Below are positions 39,410 through 49,995 of a stretch of 64,000 nt of DNA, in pieces. Position numbers and translations under genes: made by a program. Positions within the stretch are counted from its first letter, which is position 1, and each line of letters begins with the position of its first letter. Location of the stretch: assembly GCF_023283485.1 (NCBI RefSeq), contig NZ_JAKILU010000018.1, positions 1 to 64,000 on the forward strand, read 5' to 3'. Under the pieces are notes generated by a model that was given only the letters and a program-made list of their open reading frames with translations, was not told the DNA's origin and did not search any database. The stretch is from Shewanella glacialipiscicola (GTDB taxonomy: Bacteria; Pseudomonadota; Gammaproteobacteria; Enterobacterales; Shewanellaceae).

Positions 39410-39835
39410 GATTTTGCCCTGGATTGAAGTCTTTTAAGGGGCGCATGTTACCACACCCAAAAGGATTTACTCAAAAGGAAATAGTGGCCTAAACCACTAC
39501 CGATATCGTTAGCTTTTATCCCGATAATCACAGACCTATATTATCCGTAATCCTGGCAGTACTCGGGTTAACGCCTTTATTTTTCTGCCCAATTTAATAC
39601 TCAGGCACAGATAAGTGAGTCTAACATAGTGTTCACATTTGTCCTGTGAGTCAGTGCGCAACAACGGCATTAATCTTAATTAATCCACTCAATCGCTCAC
39701 AGCCACTTAAGTCAGCGGACTAAAAACCACTGCCAGCCTAGGATTGGTGCAGATCACAGAATCAACTAAACTCAGCCGCCGATCTGTGCGATACTTGTGC
39801 TCATTTTTTTTAAGCATATGGCATTAGAGCGATAG
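39410..39835. other. 426-bp divergent gap before uvrA
   Basis: The gap separates the leftward MFS gene from rightward uvrA. I looked for a LexA box (CTGT-N8-ACAG) and saw none; CTGTGCGATACTTGTG near 39785 is not a match. No small gene or strong hairpin was found. Confidence 0.5.
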
Positions 39836-42718
39836 ATGGATAAGATTGAAATACGCGGCGCACGCACCCACAATCTCAAGAATATCAACCTGACTATCCC
39901 TAGGGATAAACTGATTGTCATCACGGGCTTATCGGGATCCGGTAAGTCCTCCCTTGCTTTTGATACTTTATATGCCGAGGGCCAAAGACGTTACGTCGAG
40001 TCTCTGTCTGCCTATGCTCGCCAATTTTTAAGTTTAATGGAAAAACCCGATGTTGATCATATCGAAGGCTTAAGCCCTGCGATATCCATCGAACAAAAGT
40101 CCACTTCCCATAACCCACGTTCGACAGTGGGCACCATAACCGAAATTTACGATTACCTACGCTTGATGTTCGCCCGTGTAGGCGAGCCGCGTTGCCCGAC
40201 GCACAATCAACCGTTGGCGGCGCAAACCGTCAGCCAAATGGTCGATAAAGTGCTCGAAATGCCCCAAGATAGCCGCTTGATGCTGCTCGCGCCTGTGGTC
40301 AACGCCCGTAAAGGTGAGCACGTTAAATTACTTGAAGGTTTATCCGCACAGGGTTATATCCGTGCACGTATCGACGGTGAAGTGTGTGATTTAACCGATC
40401 CACCAACCTTAGATTTACACGTAAAACATACCATTGAAGTGGTCGTCGACCGTTTTAAAGTACGTGATGATATCAAGCAACGTTTGGCCGAATCCTTTGA
40501 AACCGCGCTCGAACTCTCTGGCGGTATCGCAACCGTGGCCACCATGGATGACGACACAGGTTCGGGTAAGCCAAAAGGTGAAGAACTGATATTCTCAGCT
40601 AACTTTGCCTGTCCGCACTGCGGTTATTCGATGGCGGAATTAGAGCCAAGAATTTTCTCCTTTAACAATCCAGCCGGAGCATGCCAAACCTGTGATGGTT
40701 TAGGCGTACAACAGTTTTTCGATCCTGAGCGCGTGATCAGCAATACCGAGCTTTCATTGGCTGGCGGCGCAATTCGTGGTTGGGATAGACGTAACTTCTA
40801 TTATTTCCAAATGCTTAGTTCACTCGCCGAACACTATAAGTTCGACGTCGAAGTGCCCTACGAGCAGCTCAGCGAAAAAATCCGTAAAATCGTTCTGTAC
40901 GGTTCAGGCAAAGACAGCATTGCCTTTAAGTACATCAACGATCGCGGCGATGTGGTGGTACGTAATCACCCCTTCGAAGGCATTTTAAATAATATGGACA
41001 GGCGTTATCGTGAAACTGAAAGTAATTCGGTACGTGACGAATTAGCCAAGTTTATCAACACCCAAGCCTGTCAAAGCTGTGGTGGCTCGCGCCTGCGTGA
41101 AGAAGCCCGTAACGTGTTTTTAGGCGACATTAACCTGCCGCAACTCACCACATGGTCGATTGGCGAAGCCTTAGATTACTTCGAGAAAGTCGAGTTTAGC
41201 GGCCAAAAGGCGCAAATCGCTGAAAAGATTTTAAAGGAAATCCGCGATCGCTTGGGCTTCCTCGTTAACGTCGGCCTCAATTATTTGAGCCTATCACGCT
41301 CGGCAGAAACCCTCTCGGGTGGTGAAGCCCAACGTATTCGACTCGCCAGCCAAATAGGCGCCGGACTCGTTGGCGTGATGTACGTGCTCGACGAACCTTC
41401 AATCGGCCTGCATCAACGGGATAATGAACGCCTGCTGCAAACGCTTATTCATCTGCGGGATTTAGGCAACACTGTGATTGTGGTTGAGCACGATGAAGAT
41501 GCGATCCGCATGGCGGATCACGTGATCGACATCGGCCCTGGCGCTGGCGTACACGGCGGTGAAGTGATTTGCGACGGCCCAATTGAGAAAATCATCGCCT
41601 GTGAAGAGTCAGTCACTGGCCAATATATTTCTGGTAAGCGCTGCATTCATATCGATACACCGCGCATTCCGTTCGACAAAACTCAAGTGATTAAGTTATT
41701 TGGCGCACGCGGCAACAACCTGCGCAATGTTGATTTAACCATTCCGATTGGCTTGTTCACTTGCGTGACGGGCGTGTCTGGCTCGGGTAAATCGACTTTA
41801 ATCAACGACACCTTCTTCAAAATTGCCCATAGGATGCTTAACGGCGCAACGGTGGATGAACCGTCCCCCTATGATCGTATTGAAGGCATGGAGCTGTGTG
41901 ACAAAGTGGTCGATATTGACCAAAGCCCAATTGGCCGCACACCGCGATCAAACCCCGCCACTTATACAGGTATTTTCACTCCTATTCGTGAAATATTTAC
42001 CGGCACTCAAGAGTCGCGCACCCGAGGTTATCAAGTCGGCCGCTTCTCCTTTAACGTTAAAGGTGGCCGCTGCGAAGCGTGCCAAGGCGACGGTTTAATC
42101 AAGGTCGAAATGCACTTCTTACCAGACGTGTATGTGCCCTGCGATTCCTGTAAAGGTAAGCGCTATAACCGCGAAACCTTAGAAGTACGCTATAAAGGCA
42201 AGAATATTCACGAAGTATTGCAAATGACAGTGGAAGATGCGCGTCAGTTCTTCGATGCCGTACCCGCGATAGCCCGTAAGCTGCAAACCTTGATGGATGT
42301 GGGTTTGTCCTACGTGCGCCTTGGTCAAAGTGCAACCACATTGTCGGGCGGTGAAGCCCAAAGGGTGAAACTTGCCAAAGAGTTATCTAAGCGTGACACA
42401 GGCCAAACCTTGTATATCTTGGATGAACCAACCACTGGCTTACATTTTGCTGATATCCAACTGCTGCTCGACGTATTGCATCGTCTTAAATCCCACGGCA
42501 ACACCATTGTGGTGATTGAGCATAATCTGGACGTGATCAAAACGGCGGACTGGATTATCGACTTAGGGCCAGAAGGTGGTGGTGGCGGCGGTATGATTTT
42601 AGCCACAGGCACACCAGAAGAAGTCGCCGAGCATCCAACCTCCCACACGGCACGCTTTTTAAAGCCACTGTTAAAGCGAGATATTGAAATGGCAAAGGCC
42701 AATAAAGCTAAGGCTTAA
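39836..42718 (+). CDS. uvrA: Excinuclease ABC subunit A (UvrA)
   Basis: UvrA finds bulky DNA lesions and loads UvrB in nucleotide excision repair. The 960-residue protein holds two ABC ATPase modules with Walker [20 protein letters not shown] (near residue 31) and [14 protein letters not shown] (near 647), ABC signatures [14 protein letters not shown] and [14 protein letters not shown], and zinc modules CPHCGYSM and [12 protein letters not shown] with its partner CDSCKGKRY. It is full length. The ATG at 39836 has a weak ribosome binding site. A terminator follows 23 bp after the stop. Confidence 0.99.
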   Translation: MDKIEIRGARTHNLKNINLTIPRDKLIVITGLSGSGKSSLAFDTLYAEGQRRYVESLSAYARQFLSLMEKPDVDHIEGLSPAISIEQKSTSHNPRSTVGTITEIYDYLRLMFARVGEPRCPTHNQPLAAQTVSQMVDKVLEMPQDSRLMLLAPVVNARKGEHVKLLEGLSAQGYIRARIDGEVCDLTDPPTLDLHVKHTIEVVVDRFKVRDDIKQRLAESFETALELSGGIATVATMDDDTGSGKPKGEELIFSANFACPHCGYSMAELEPRIFSFNNPAGACQTCDGLGVQQFFDPERVISNTELSLAGGAIRGWDRRNFYYFQMLSSLAEHYKFDVEVPYEQLSEKIRKIVLYGSGKDSIAFKYINDRGDVVVRNHPFEGILNNMDRRYRETESNSVRDELAKFINTQACQSCGGSRLREEARNVFLGDINLPQLTTWSIGEALDYFEKVEFSGQKAQIAEKILKEIRDRLGFLVNVGLNYLSLSRSAETLSGGEAQRIRLASQIGAGLVGVMYVLDEPSIGLHQRDNERLLQTLIHLRDLGNTVIVVEHDEDAIRMADHVIDIGPGAGVHGGEVICDGPIEKIIACEESVTGQYISGKRCIHIDTPRIPFDKTQVIKLFGARGNNLRNVDLTIPIGLFTCVTGVSGSGKSTLINDTFFKIAHRMLNGATVDEPSPYDRIEGMELCDKVVDIDQSPIGRTPRSNPATYTGIFTPIREIFTGTQESRTRGYQVGRFSFNVKGGRCEACQGDGLIKVEMHFLPDVYVPCDSCKGKRYNRETLEVRYKGKNIHEVLQMTVEDARQFFDAVPAIARKLQTLMDVGLSYVRLGQSATTLSGGEAQRVKLAKELSKRDTGQTLYILDEPTTGLHFADIQLLLDVLHRLKSHGNTIVVIEHNLDVIKTADWIIDLGPEGGGGGGMILATGTPEEVAEHPTSHTARFLKPLLKRDIEMAKANKAKA

Positions 42719-42741
42719 AAGCCAGCCGTTTGTATCAAAAT

Positions 42742-42778
42742 AAAAAAAGCGCAGTCGCCTAGGCACTGCGCTTTTTTT
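42742..42778. terminator. Terminator after uvrA
   Basis: AAAAAAAGCGCAGT (42742-42755) pairs with ACTGCGCTTTTTTT (42765-42778) across a nine-base loop that itself contains GCCTAGGC symmetry. Confidence 0.9.
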
Positions 42779-42890
42779 GTCCCACATTTTGCGGATTGTT
42801 GTTAACGATTAGCTCAAATCACTCAATCTCATGCCCTCCAAGCTACATTCAAATACGCTTAGGCTTTCACTACATTTAACATGGGTTGAA

Positions 42891-43160
42891 TTATACCAAT
42901 CACATTAAATATCTAATCAGTTCAGAGCCTCACAGGTATTTCAATCCGAGGCGTATTGACGTAGAAATGGTTATTCCCTTTTAAGTCAATGCAACACGGG
43001 AGTGGAATACCTGTGGGGCTCCCAAAGGGCGGGTTTCAAAGCGCTTTATACTGCGTTTAAGGCTTTCGACAGAGCACCACTATGTCTTCAATCCTTCGCC
43101 TTGTCTAAAGCGCGTTGAACTCCCGCTGAATGAACAGATATTTAATACGACTGGTATTAA
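42891..43160. repeat. 270-bp palindromic MITE-like repeat element
   Basis: The ends are imperfect inverted repeats: TTATACCAATCACATTAAAT at the left, with the right end reading TTAATACCAGTCGTATTAAA on the other strand, about 25 matching positions each. Inside, GAGCCTCACAGGTATT and AATACCTGTGGGGCTC form another long stem, giving a nested palindrome. No protein is encoded. This shape fits a non-autonomous mobile or REP-like repeat; its copy number cannot be judged from one window. Confidence 0.75.
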
Positions 43161-43394
43161 ACTCGGCTTTGAGCAAAGATGAAAGCCATCTTCAGATGAA
43201 GGTTTTATCCATAAGGACAAGCATCATCCATGCGCGATAGCATTCAATGGCCTGTGACTCGCCGTATTTTTCTAAGCCTGTATCAAGCCTGCTATATAAG
43301 CACATCGCCTTTACTCAACCACCGTCGCATTCGCCAACGGCTGGCTAATCTCAAGAATGCACGTATTTTAGGCCATCAGTTGCAAGGCATTAGT

Positions 43395-44360
43395 ATGTTC
43401 ATACTTGTCTGCTTGGTTAGCGCAAATCTCAGTGGTTGTGCTAATTCACTGGAAACCTGTGCACCAAGCGAGCTCAAACTGACGTGGGCCAACCCTAGCG
43501 AGCTGCAAGCGACAGTCACCAAACTCAGTTCAGCAGAATTTGAAGGCAGAAAAACCCAAACCCAAGGCGCGGCTAAAAGTCGTGACTATATAAAGCAGAC
43601 ATTTCAAACATTAGGTTTACAGCCTTGGGGAACGGACTTTGTAGTGCCGTTTGAGTATCACACTCTTTTCACCCAAAATAGCGGCGCCAATGTGGTCGCT
43701 ATCGCCATGGCGCAAACGCCGACCAATAGGTGGCGTATTGTTGTCGCTCATTATGATCATTTAGGCATGAGCGGTAGTCATATTTACCACGGCGCCGATG
43801 ATAACGCTTCGGGTGTCGCGACAATGTTAGCCATTGCCGCTCGCTGGCAACAGCAACTGGGCTTGCCAGCCCATACTTTGCCTAACGTCAATTTAATGTT
43901 TGTTGCGACGGATGCCGAAGAACCCGGACTCTATGGCAGCACTGCCTTAGTCGAGCAACTCAAAACCCGCTTGCCAGAGGCAACGTTTGAATTAATGCTT
44001 AATCTCGACATGGTAAGTCACCCGAGTAAACCCTATGCCATTTATCTCGAAGGTAGTCAAAACTTCAATCAGTTCAACCAATTCAAACCGCTCTTGAGTG
44101 AGCAAAACCGATTATGCATTAAACTGAGTCACCCCAAGCCCATTGGCCGCAGCATACAAAATACTAATTGGTTGCAAGCGTCGGATCATTATCCGTTCAA
44201 TAAAGCGAATATCCCTTGGTTATATTTAGGCGTGCCAATCCATCGGCAATATCACACGCCTGAGGATACCGTTGCGACAATCGACATCACTTTTCTAGCC
44301 GCGGTGACTGAATCAGCATTTGAACTTATTCAATTAAATGCCGAATATTTAAAGAATTAA
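43395..44360 (+). CDS. M28-family metallopeptidase lipoprotein
   Basis: The protein has the zinc-peptidase M28 ligand set: His in VVAHYDHLG, Asp in HGADDNASGVA, two glutamates in TDAEEPGLYG, Asp in LNLDMVS and His in ASDHYPF. I placed the start at 43395 (AAGG seven bases upstream), which gives a short signal peptide with lipobox LSGC. A longer in-frame start at 43230 would put 55 basic residues before it and would begin next to the palindromic repeat. It is likely an outer-membrane-anchored aminopeptidase or carboxypeptidase of the periplasm. It stands alone and carries no further domain. Confidence 0.85.
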   Translation: MFILVCLVSANLSGCANSLETCAPSELKLTWANPSELQATVTKLSSAEFEGRKTQTQGAAKSRDYIKQTFQTLGLQPWGTDFVVPFEYHTLFTQNSGANVVAIAMAQTPTNRWRIVVAHYDHLGMSGSHIYHGADDNASGVATMLAIAARWQQQLGLPAHTLPNVNLMFVATDAEEPGLYGSTALVEQLKTRLPEATFELMLNLDMVSHPSKPYAIYLEGSQNFNQFNQFKPLLSEQNRLCIKLSHPKPIGRSIQNTNWLQASDHYPFNKANIPWLYLGVPIHRQYHTPEDTVATIDITFLAAVTESAFELIQLNAEYLKN

Positions 44361-44433
44361 TGGGAAGTGGCGCGTTTCTTGCTCAGTTTTAGCGAAAAAA
44401 ATGCAGGAAACAGCGTAAATAGTGTGACTCAGG

Positions 44434-44463
44434 TTGGTAAAGTGTGCGCTATGCTGCTATAAT
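44434..44463 (+). promoter_or_regulatory. Sigma-70 type promoter of deaD
   Basis: TTGGTA (44434-44439), an 18-base spacer and a perfect TATAAT (44458-44463) lie about 90 bp ahead of the deaD start. This leaves a leader of about 85 bases, long enough for cold-shock type RNA regulation, which is inference. Confidence 0.6.
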
Positions 44464-44554
44464 CCGTCCTTCGCGGGAAATCGACACGGGGTTGATTTTC
44501 TGTCTGTGCAACTTTAGCGCCATTTTGCGCGCGCATCCACAAGGCTACAACCCA

Positions 44555-46489
44555 ATGTCATCCGATGAAAGAACTTTCCGTGAACTCGGCCTATCCGAGA
44601 ATTTGTTGCGTGCTCTTGACGAGCTAGGTTATGAAAAACCGACGCCAATCCAATCAGCCAGTATCGACCCTCTTATGGCTGGCAAAGATATTTTAGGTCA
44701 AGCGCAAACAGGTACAGGTAAAACTGGTGCCTTCGCTTTACCCCTGCTAAATAAAGTCACCACCCAAACAACACCGCAAATTTTAGTATTAGCGCCAACA
44801 CGCGAACTAGCGGTTCAGGTTGCAGAAGCTTTCAGTAGTTATGCCAAATTCATGAAGAATTTCCACGTACTGCCAATTTACGGCGGTCAAAGCATGCAAC
44901 AACAGTTGAATGCCCTAAAACGTGGCCCACAGGTTATTGTTGGTACGCCTGGTCGTGTTATGGACCATATGCGTCGCGGCACGTTGAAACTCGATTCATT
45001 ACAAGCACTTGTACTTGATGAAGCCGATGAAATGTTAAAAATGGGCTTCATCGATGATATCGAGTGGATCCTTGAGCACACGCCAAGCGAGCGCCAGTTA
45101 GCGCTATTCTCTGCCACTATGCCAGAGCAAATTAAGCGTGTTGCTAACCAATACTTGCGCAATCCAGTACATGTTCGTATTGAATCAAGCCAAACAACGG
45201 TTGAGTCAATCGAGCAGCGTTTTGTACAAGTATCACAACACAACAAACTTGAAGCGTTAGTACGTGTATTAGAAGTTGAAAACACTGAAGGTGTTATCAT
45301 ATTCGTCCGTACTCGTAACTCATGTGTTGAGTTAGCTGAAAAGTTAGAGGCTCGTGGTTATGCTTCATCACCTTTACATGGTGACATGAACCAGCAAGCC
45401 CGTGAGCGCGCAGTTGATCAACTGAAACGTGGCAAATTAGACATCCTGATCGCGACTGACGTTGCGGCCCGTGGTCTTGACGTTGAACGTATCGGTCACG
45501 TTGTCAACTACGATATTCCGTATGATGCTGAAGCTTATGTACACCGTATTGGCCGTACTGGCCGTGCTGGCCGTACTGGTATGGCGATCCTGTTTGTGAC
45601 TAGCCGTGAAATGCGCATGCTGCGCACTATCGAGCGCTCAACTAACAGCCGTATTTCACCGATGAAAATTCCAAGCCCTGAGAGTGTTGCAGAGCGTCGT
45701 CTATCTCGCTTAGGTGAGCAACTGGCTGAAACAATCAGCGGCGATTTAGATTTCATGAAAGAAGCTGTTGCCCAATTATGCCAACAGTTAGAAGTCGATA
45801 CCGATCTTCTAGCCGCAGCATTATTACAGCAAGTTCAGCAAGAGCGTCCGCTGCAATTGCCAGCGATTCAAGAACGTGCTCGTGATGAACGTAGTGAGCG
45901 CCCTGAACGTAGCAGCAGTGATCGTGGTGACCGCGGAAGTGACCGTGGTGGTGAGCGCAGAAGTCGCGAACCGCGTCCAATGCCAGCGAGCCTAGGCAGC
46001 GCTGAAGCATTAAAAGACAACCCAGATTTAAAAATGTGCCGTTACGTTATCGACGTAGGTCGTGAGAATGGTGTAGGTGTTGGTAACATCGTTGGCGCTA
46101 TCGCAAACGAAGCGAACATCGACAGCCGTTACATTGGCGCAATCCAACTTTACGATGCAGTGACCACTGTTGACCTGCCAGATGGCATGCCAAAAGACGT
46201 GTTACAGCACTTACGCAAAGTGCGTGTTTGTGGCAAGCCATTGAACATCCGCGAAGCTGGCGATCAAGTATTTGTTGATTCTGGCCGTAGTGCTCGTTCA
46301 GACCGCCCCGCCGCTGACCGTAAGCCTCGTGGCGACCGTCCTACTGGTGATCGTCCAACTGGCGACCGCCCAGCGGGTGACCGTAAGCCTCGCGCTGCGT
46401 CTACTGGTGATAAGCCATTTGCTGACCGTAAACCTCGTGCAGACAAACCTGCCGGTGAGCGTAAGCCACGTAAACCACGTGAAGATTAA
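44555..46489 (+). CDS. deaD: DEAD-box RNA helicase DeaD/CsdA
   Basis: This ATP-dependent RNA helicase unwinds structured RNA in ribosome assembly and mRNA decay, mostly in the cold. From the ATG at 44555 the 644-residue protein has the Q motif (FRELGLSENLLRALDELGYE), motif I AQTGTGKTGAFALPLL, motif II VLDEADEML, motif III LFSATMP and motif VI HRIGRTGRAGRTG. A DbpA-like RNA-binding domain (about 475-550, with GNIVGAIANEANIDSRYIG) follows. The C-terminal 60 residues are repeats of Gly-Asp-Arg-Pro and Arg-Lys-Pro-Arg steps, which likely bind RNA. An upstream frame extension is weak and rejected. Confidence 0.97.
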   Translation: MSSDERTFRELGLSENLLRALDELGYEKPTPIQSASIDPLMAGKDILGQAQTGTGKTGAFALPLLNKVTTQTTPQILVLAPTRELAVQVAEAFSSYAKFMKNFHVLPIYGGQSMQQQLNALKRGPQVIVGTPGRVMDHMRRGTLKLDSLQALVLDEADEMLKMGFIDDIEWILEHTPSERQLALFSATMPEQIKRVANQYLRNPVHVRIESSQTTVESIEQRFVQVSQHNKLEALVRVLEVENTEGVIIFVRTRNSCVELAEKLEARGYASSPLHGDMNQQARERAVDQLKRGKLDILIATDVAARGLDVERIGHVVNYDIPYDAEAYVHRIGRTGRAGRTGMAILFVTSREMRMLRTIERSTNSRISPMKIPSPESVAERRLSRLGEQLAETISGDLDFMKEAVAQLCQQLEVDTDLLAAALLQQVQQERPLQLPAIQERARDERSERPERSSSDRGDRGSDRGGERRSREPRPMPASLGSAEALKDNPDLKMCRYVIDVGRENGVGVGNIVGAIANEANIDSRYIGAIQLYDAVTTVDLPDGMPKDVLQHLRKVRVCGKPLNIREAGDQVFVDSGRSARSDRPAADRKPRGDRPTGDRPTGDRPAGDRKPRAASTGDKPFADRKPRADKPAGERKPRKPRED

Positions 46490-46519
46490 TCTAACGATTA
46501 TCTAGCTAAGCTAGAGACT

Positions 46520-46545
46520 AAAAAAGGAGCCTAGGCTCCTTTTTT
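46520..46545. terminator. Terminator after deaD
   Basis: AAAAAAGGAGCC (46520-46531) is followed after TA by GGCTCCTTTTTT (46534-46545), a near-perfect palindrome with a T run, 31 bp past the deaD stop. The minimum loop will use some inner bases. Confidence 0.85.
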
Positions 46546-46625
46546 ATTGGTTTAAATTTCTTTACCGAACCTCATGCTTAGTGTCTAATTGCCTTACAGC
46601 TTAACGACTTGAACAATCATCCACC

Positions 46626-47000
46626 ATGAAAAAAGCCCTTACCGCCGGCTTATTATCCGCCTTAGTGGCTCCCGGCAGCGGTCATTTTTACCTGCAACAT
46701 AAACGCCGAGCCCTAGTGTTTTTTGTACTGGCAATACTGAGCCTCGGTCTGTTGCTGCAACAAGTAATGCAAGTCGCACAAGTTATCTCGCTTGATATTC
46801 AAACTGGCGTGTTGCCATTAGATATAGGCGTAATTGCGGCCGAAGTGACCAAGCAAACCACCGCAACCATTCGTGATGGTGCAGATAAGCTGATGTACGG
46901 GTTTATCCTCTGCTGGCTGATTGCCATATTAGATAGCGTGCGCTTGGGACTAAAGCAAGATAAGCAAGATGCACTTACCGCTAACAACGCGCTGCGGTAA
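46626..47000 (+). CDS. Small uncharacterised membrane protein
   Basis: I do not recognise a function for this 124-residue protein. It starts MKKALTAGLLSALVAPGSGHFYLQHKRRALVFFVLAILSL: a first hydrophobic helix, a Pro-Gly-x-Gly-His turn like TM2-domain proteins, and a second helix. A middle amphipathic region carries IAAEVTKQTTATIRDGADKL, and a third helix (FILCWLIAILDSVRLGL) follows near residue 95. It probably sits in the inner membrane with two or three helices. It is single, between deaD and a leftward HAD gene. Confidence 0.75.
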   Translation: MKKALTAGLLSALVAPGSGHFYLQHKRRALVFFVLAILSLGLLLQQVMQVAQVISLDIQTGVLPLDIGVIAAEVTKQTTATIRDGADKLMYGFILCWLIAILDSVRLGLKQDKQDALTANNALR

Positions 47001-47176
47001 GGTATTTGCCACAAATCACGCGCGGCTCAAATCCCATCGAGAAATAACAGACAGACTTTACTTACTTTTAATAAAAGCCCTTCACCTTTTACACACCGTA
47101 CTTTAATAGCCAAACTTTTAATAACAAACCTTTATGACGATAAGCGCGGCTCATTAGGTGCAATGGTGTCGATTGG

Positions 47177-47791
47177 CTAATCGTCTATTGCCCACGCTTC
47201 AATAAAGCTATGGTAACAAGCTACTAGCATGTCGGCATCAAGGGCATAATCGGGGATAGTTTCGGGGCAATAAAGGGCGCAGCGGCTACCTGCATTTTGG
47301 GCAGTTTGCAGATCAAATAGATAATCGCCCACATATAAAATATCTGCAGGATCTAATTGCCACTGCTGGCAAATAAGCTCAATACCTTCAGGGTGCGGCT
47401 TAGGCTGCGCATCATCGCGGGTTAACACCAATGCGATATCGATGCCGAGCTTATTGATAGTGATTTGCGCTGCTTCTGGCATATTGCGGGTCAAAATAGC
47501 CAAGGGCAGCGATTTAGCCTGTAAGTATTCGATAAGCTCCTTAGCGCCATCTATCCAACTGGCGTTAAGTGAGCTTTGTCTTTCATACTCATGGACTATC
47601 TCAAATGCTTTATTACGCGTCTCGCCTTCACTGAGGCTATTAATATGGGCCAAAATATCCGTACCAGAATGAATGCCTAGCTCGCGGCGCAGCCCGGCAA
47701 AATCAGGATTTGAATGCGCCAAAGTGCCGTCAAGATCGAAGATGACGCCACGGATATCTTTAAGTTTTACATCACTGAGTCGTGTAATCAC
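47177..47791 (-). CDS. HAD-superfamily hydrolase, phosphoglycolate phosphatase-like
   Basis: The 204-residue phosphatase has the HAD motifs in order: motif I VIFDLDGTLAHSN with the nucleophile Asp at about residue 20, motif II LAILTRN, motif III DDAQPKPHPEG with the lysine and motif IV ILYVGDYLFDLQTAQNAG with the acidic pair. A small alpha-helical cap follows motif I. It likely dephosphorylates a small sugar or nucleotide phosphate in the cytoplasm. It lies 34 bp downstream of the drug/metabolite transporter gene in the same direction, so the two may be one transcript. Confidence 0.93.
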   Translation of the reverse strand: MITRLSDVKLKDIRGVIFDLDGTLAHSNPDFAGLRRELGIHSGTDILAHINSLSEGETRNKAFEIVHEYERQSSLNASWIDGAKELIEYLQAKSLPLAILTRNMPEAAQITINKLGIDIALVLTRDDAQPKPHPEGIELICQQWQLDPADILYVGDYLFDLQTAQNAGSRCALYCPETIPDYALDADMLVACYHSFIEAWAIDD

Positions 47792-47825
47792 AGACCTTTC
47801 CCATAGGTAAAAATTTATCTAAACG

Positions 47826-48845
47826 TTAGATTACTTGCATACGCTTTAGCTGACGATTGCGATAAAGCGGTAATAACTGAACCACTATCACCGACATTAT
47901 GATTACACCAATCCCCAACAGCGATAATCCATCTAATTCATCGGCATGAAAGACCTCAGGCCACCAGCCCACCGCGACCACGATAGCTGTCGCACTAAAA
48001 CTAAATACTGGCGTTAAGGCTAACATTGCGCTCACCTGCGCCGTCGGCCAATATTTCATTGATTGTCCAAAACAGCCATAAGCTATTAAGGTATTGGCGG
48101 CGCAAAATAACGCTATCTGCCACTCAAAGCTGTCCATCTCGGCAAACTGACTAAGATCGCTAAAGGGAGCCATTACGAAAATACCTAAGGCATAGAGCAC
48201 TAAAAGCACATTGGCAGGTGATAATCGATTTAATAATGACTTTTGCAATAAGGCATAACTGGTCCAAGACAACGCCGAGAATTGAATAATCATCACTCCA
48301 ATCCAAACTTGATGATTGTTCGTGGCTGAAAAGTTTAAATTAGGATGGAAAAACATCAGCATACCTAAAGCTAAGGTCGCAAAACAGCTGAGTTGCACTG
48401 CGTTAAGCCGTTCCTTGAAAAATAGCACACCACCAAAAGCTAAGAAGAAAGGCGATGTTTGGAAATTTAGCTGGGCAGCACCAGGCGCGAGATAATCGAG
48501 GGAGTAAACAAAAGAAACATAATTAAACATCAAGAACATGCCCGCCAGCCCCAATCTTAACCAAACTTTGGCATCGAGCGCGGCAAATTGCTTAAGGCTG
48601 CCCGCGCTCCATTGGATCAATATACTGACTAACAACGCAACCAGAAAGCGGAACCACGTTAGTGTTACCGGATCGATAAAAGCACCTGATAGTTTTAAGG
48701 CTATCGGCAATATGCCCCAAAACAACACGGCAACGGAGATAAAAATAAGCCCGAGTTGAGCATGATTATTTGCCTGTGGGGCATTAAGGTTGAGATTCAC
48801 GGATGAGTCCAATAGAGACCACGAAATGGGCTGCCATTCTGGCAC
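47826..48845 (-). CDS. EamA/DMT-family transporter
   Basis: The 339-residue inner-membrane protein has about ten helices in two EamA repeats: the first begins LGLIFISVAVLFWGILPIAL with WFRFLVALLVSILI, the second begins WIGVMIIQFSALSWTSYALL. Family members export amino acids, purines or other metabolites. The frame begins at a GTG at 48845 with no good ribosome binding site; the real start could be further in, closer to the first helix (about residue 30). It is upstream of the HAD gene in the same direction. Confidence 0.88.
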   Translation of the reverse strand: MPEWQPISWSLLDSSVNLNLNAPQANNHAQLGLIFISVAVLFWGILPIALKLSGAFIDPVTLTWFRFLVALLVSILIQWSAGSLKQFAALDAKVWLRLGLAGMFLMFNYVSFVYSLDYLAPGAAQLNFQTSPFFLAFGGVLFFKERLNAVQLSCFATLALGMLMFFHPNLNFSATNNHQVWIGVMIIQFSALSWTSYALLQKSLLNRLSPANVLLVLYALGIFVMAPFSDLSQFAEMDSFEWQIALFCAANTLIAYGCFGQSMKYWPTAQVSAMLALTPVFSFSATAIVVAVGWWPEVFHADELDGLSLLGIGVIIMSVIVVQLLPLYRNRQLKRMQVI

Positions 48846-49136
48846 TGAGTTAAGCCAATATCTAGCCTCTTATTATGGAAAGATAAGTGCTAGGTTGGAT
48901 ACTTTAACTGACATTGCTGTTATATGAGTAATATGTGCGATATGAGTTTAAATCGCTTAACGTTTTTGGGGTTTTAGCCCTCATCCTTAATTCTGCAGCG
49001 ATTGATTTTAAATCTATGCGGACATTGCCATTTCCAGTGATAGCATTAACCGAGTATATTTGGCCGACTAGAATGGCTTATCGGCCACCTTCTTTTATGC
49101 CACATCTATAGGCTAACTGTTTAAATAGGAAAGTTA

Positions 49137-49943
49137 ATGTTATCTACCGTCACTCTCGAGCAAGTACAAAGGTGTATCAAGCCCGCCGCAAAAGAACTCG
49201 CCATGCGCCGTGCTGCTGGCACAAACGGAGATTTACTTAACTCAGAACTGAGACCAACAAACTTCGAGCAGGCCTTCGCCATTCAACAAGCCGTGGCAGA
49301 AATATTTAACACTACCGACAACAATCCTATCGCAGCGTGGAAATGCTTACTGCCCACTGCCGAAAAAACTGTCGTTGCGCCTATATATCAACATGATGTG
49401 TATCAACAATCGGCCACTTGCCCACTGTATGCATCGAATCAACAACTGGCTCGCGTCGAACCTGAACTGGCTTTTGAAATAGCTCGCGATTTGCCGCCAA
49501 GAGCGACGCCTTATACCGAAGCTGAAATCAATGCGGCTTTAGGTAACACTCGCTTAGCGCTTGAATTGATAAAAAGCCGCTACCACACGCCCAGTGAAGC
49601 GACCTATTTTGATGCCCTAGCCGATGGCTTAGTTAATCAAGGCTTGTGGTTAGGCCCAGTGCTTAACGCGCTAGAGGGGGTAGATACGAGTGGTTTTGAG
49701 CTCAAGGTTAATATTCAAGATGGCGACACACTGCAAAAAACCGCCATTCATCCCAATGGCTCCGCTAAAGCTGGGCTCTACTGGCTGGTTAATTTTTTAT
49801 CAACCCAAGGTGTTGGCTTAACTCAAGGCCAATATGTGATTACCGGCTCCTACGCGGGCGTACTTGACTTGCCATTGGCGCAAATCTGTCATTTTGAATA
49901 CGGCGCACTTGGGCAGTTTTCAGTCGAATTTATCACTAAATAA
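49137..49943 (+). CDS. 2-keto-4-pentenoate hydratase-like protein (FAH superfamily)
   Basis: The 268-residue protein belongs to the fumarylacetoacetate hydrolase fold, closest to MhpD/2-oxopent-4-enoate hydratases. ARVEPELAFEIARDLP has the Glu-x-Glu pair that binds the divalent metal, and a later GSYAGVLDLP segment is conserved. Hydratases add water to 2-keto-4-pentenoates from aromatic meta-cleavage, but no dioxygenase, aldolase or dehydrogenase gene adjoins it, so its real substrate is uncertain. The ATG has AGGA six bases upstream. Confidence 0.85.
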   Translation: MLSTVTLEQVQRCIKPAAKELAMRRAAGTNGDLLNSELRPTNFEQAFAIQQAVAEIFNTTDNNPIAAWKCLLPTAEKTVVAPIYQHDVYQQSATCPLYASNQQLARVEPELAFEIARDLPPRATPYTEAEINAALGNTRLALELIKSRYHTPSEATYFDALADGLVNQGLWLGPVLNALEGVDTSGFELKVNIQDGDTLQKTAIHPNGSAKAGLYWLVNFLSTQGVGLTQGQYVITGSYAGVLDLPLAQICHFEYGALGQFSVEFITK

Positions 49944-49995
49944 CCTGTAATCAGAATAATCTCTGCGGCGCTACGGGTTAAATAACCTCTTAAAA

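Noticed and set aside
39780..39800. CTGT-containing sequence before uvrA as a LexA box
   Set aside because: The second half does not match ACAG at the required distance.
44444..44554. N-terminal extension of DeaD
   Set aside because: It begins inside the promoter (TATAAT at 44458) and does not look like the helicase N-terminus.
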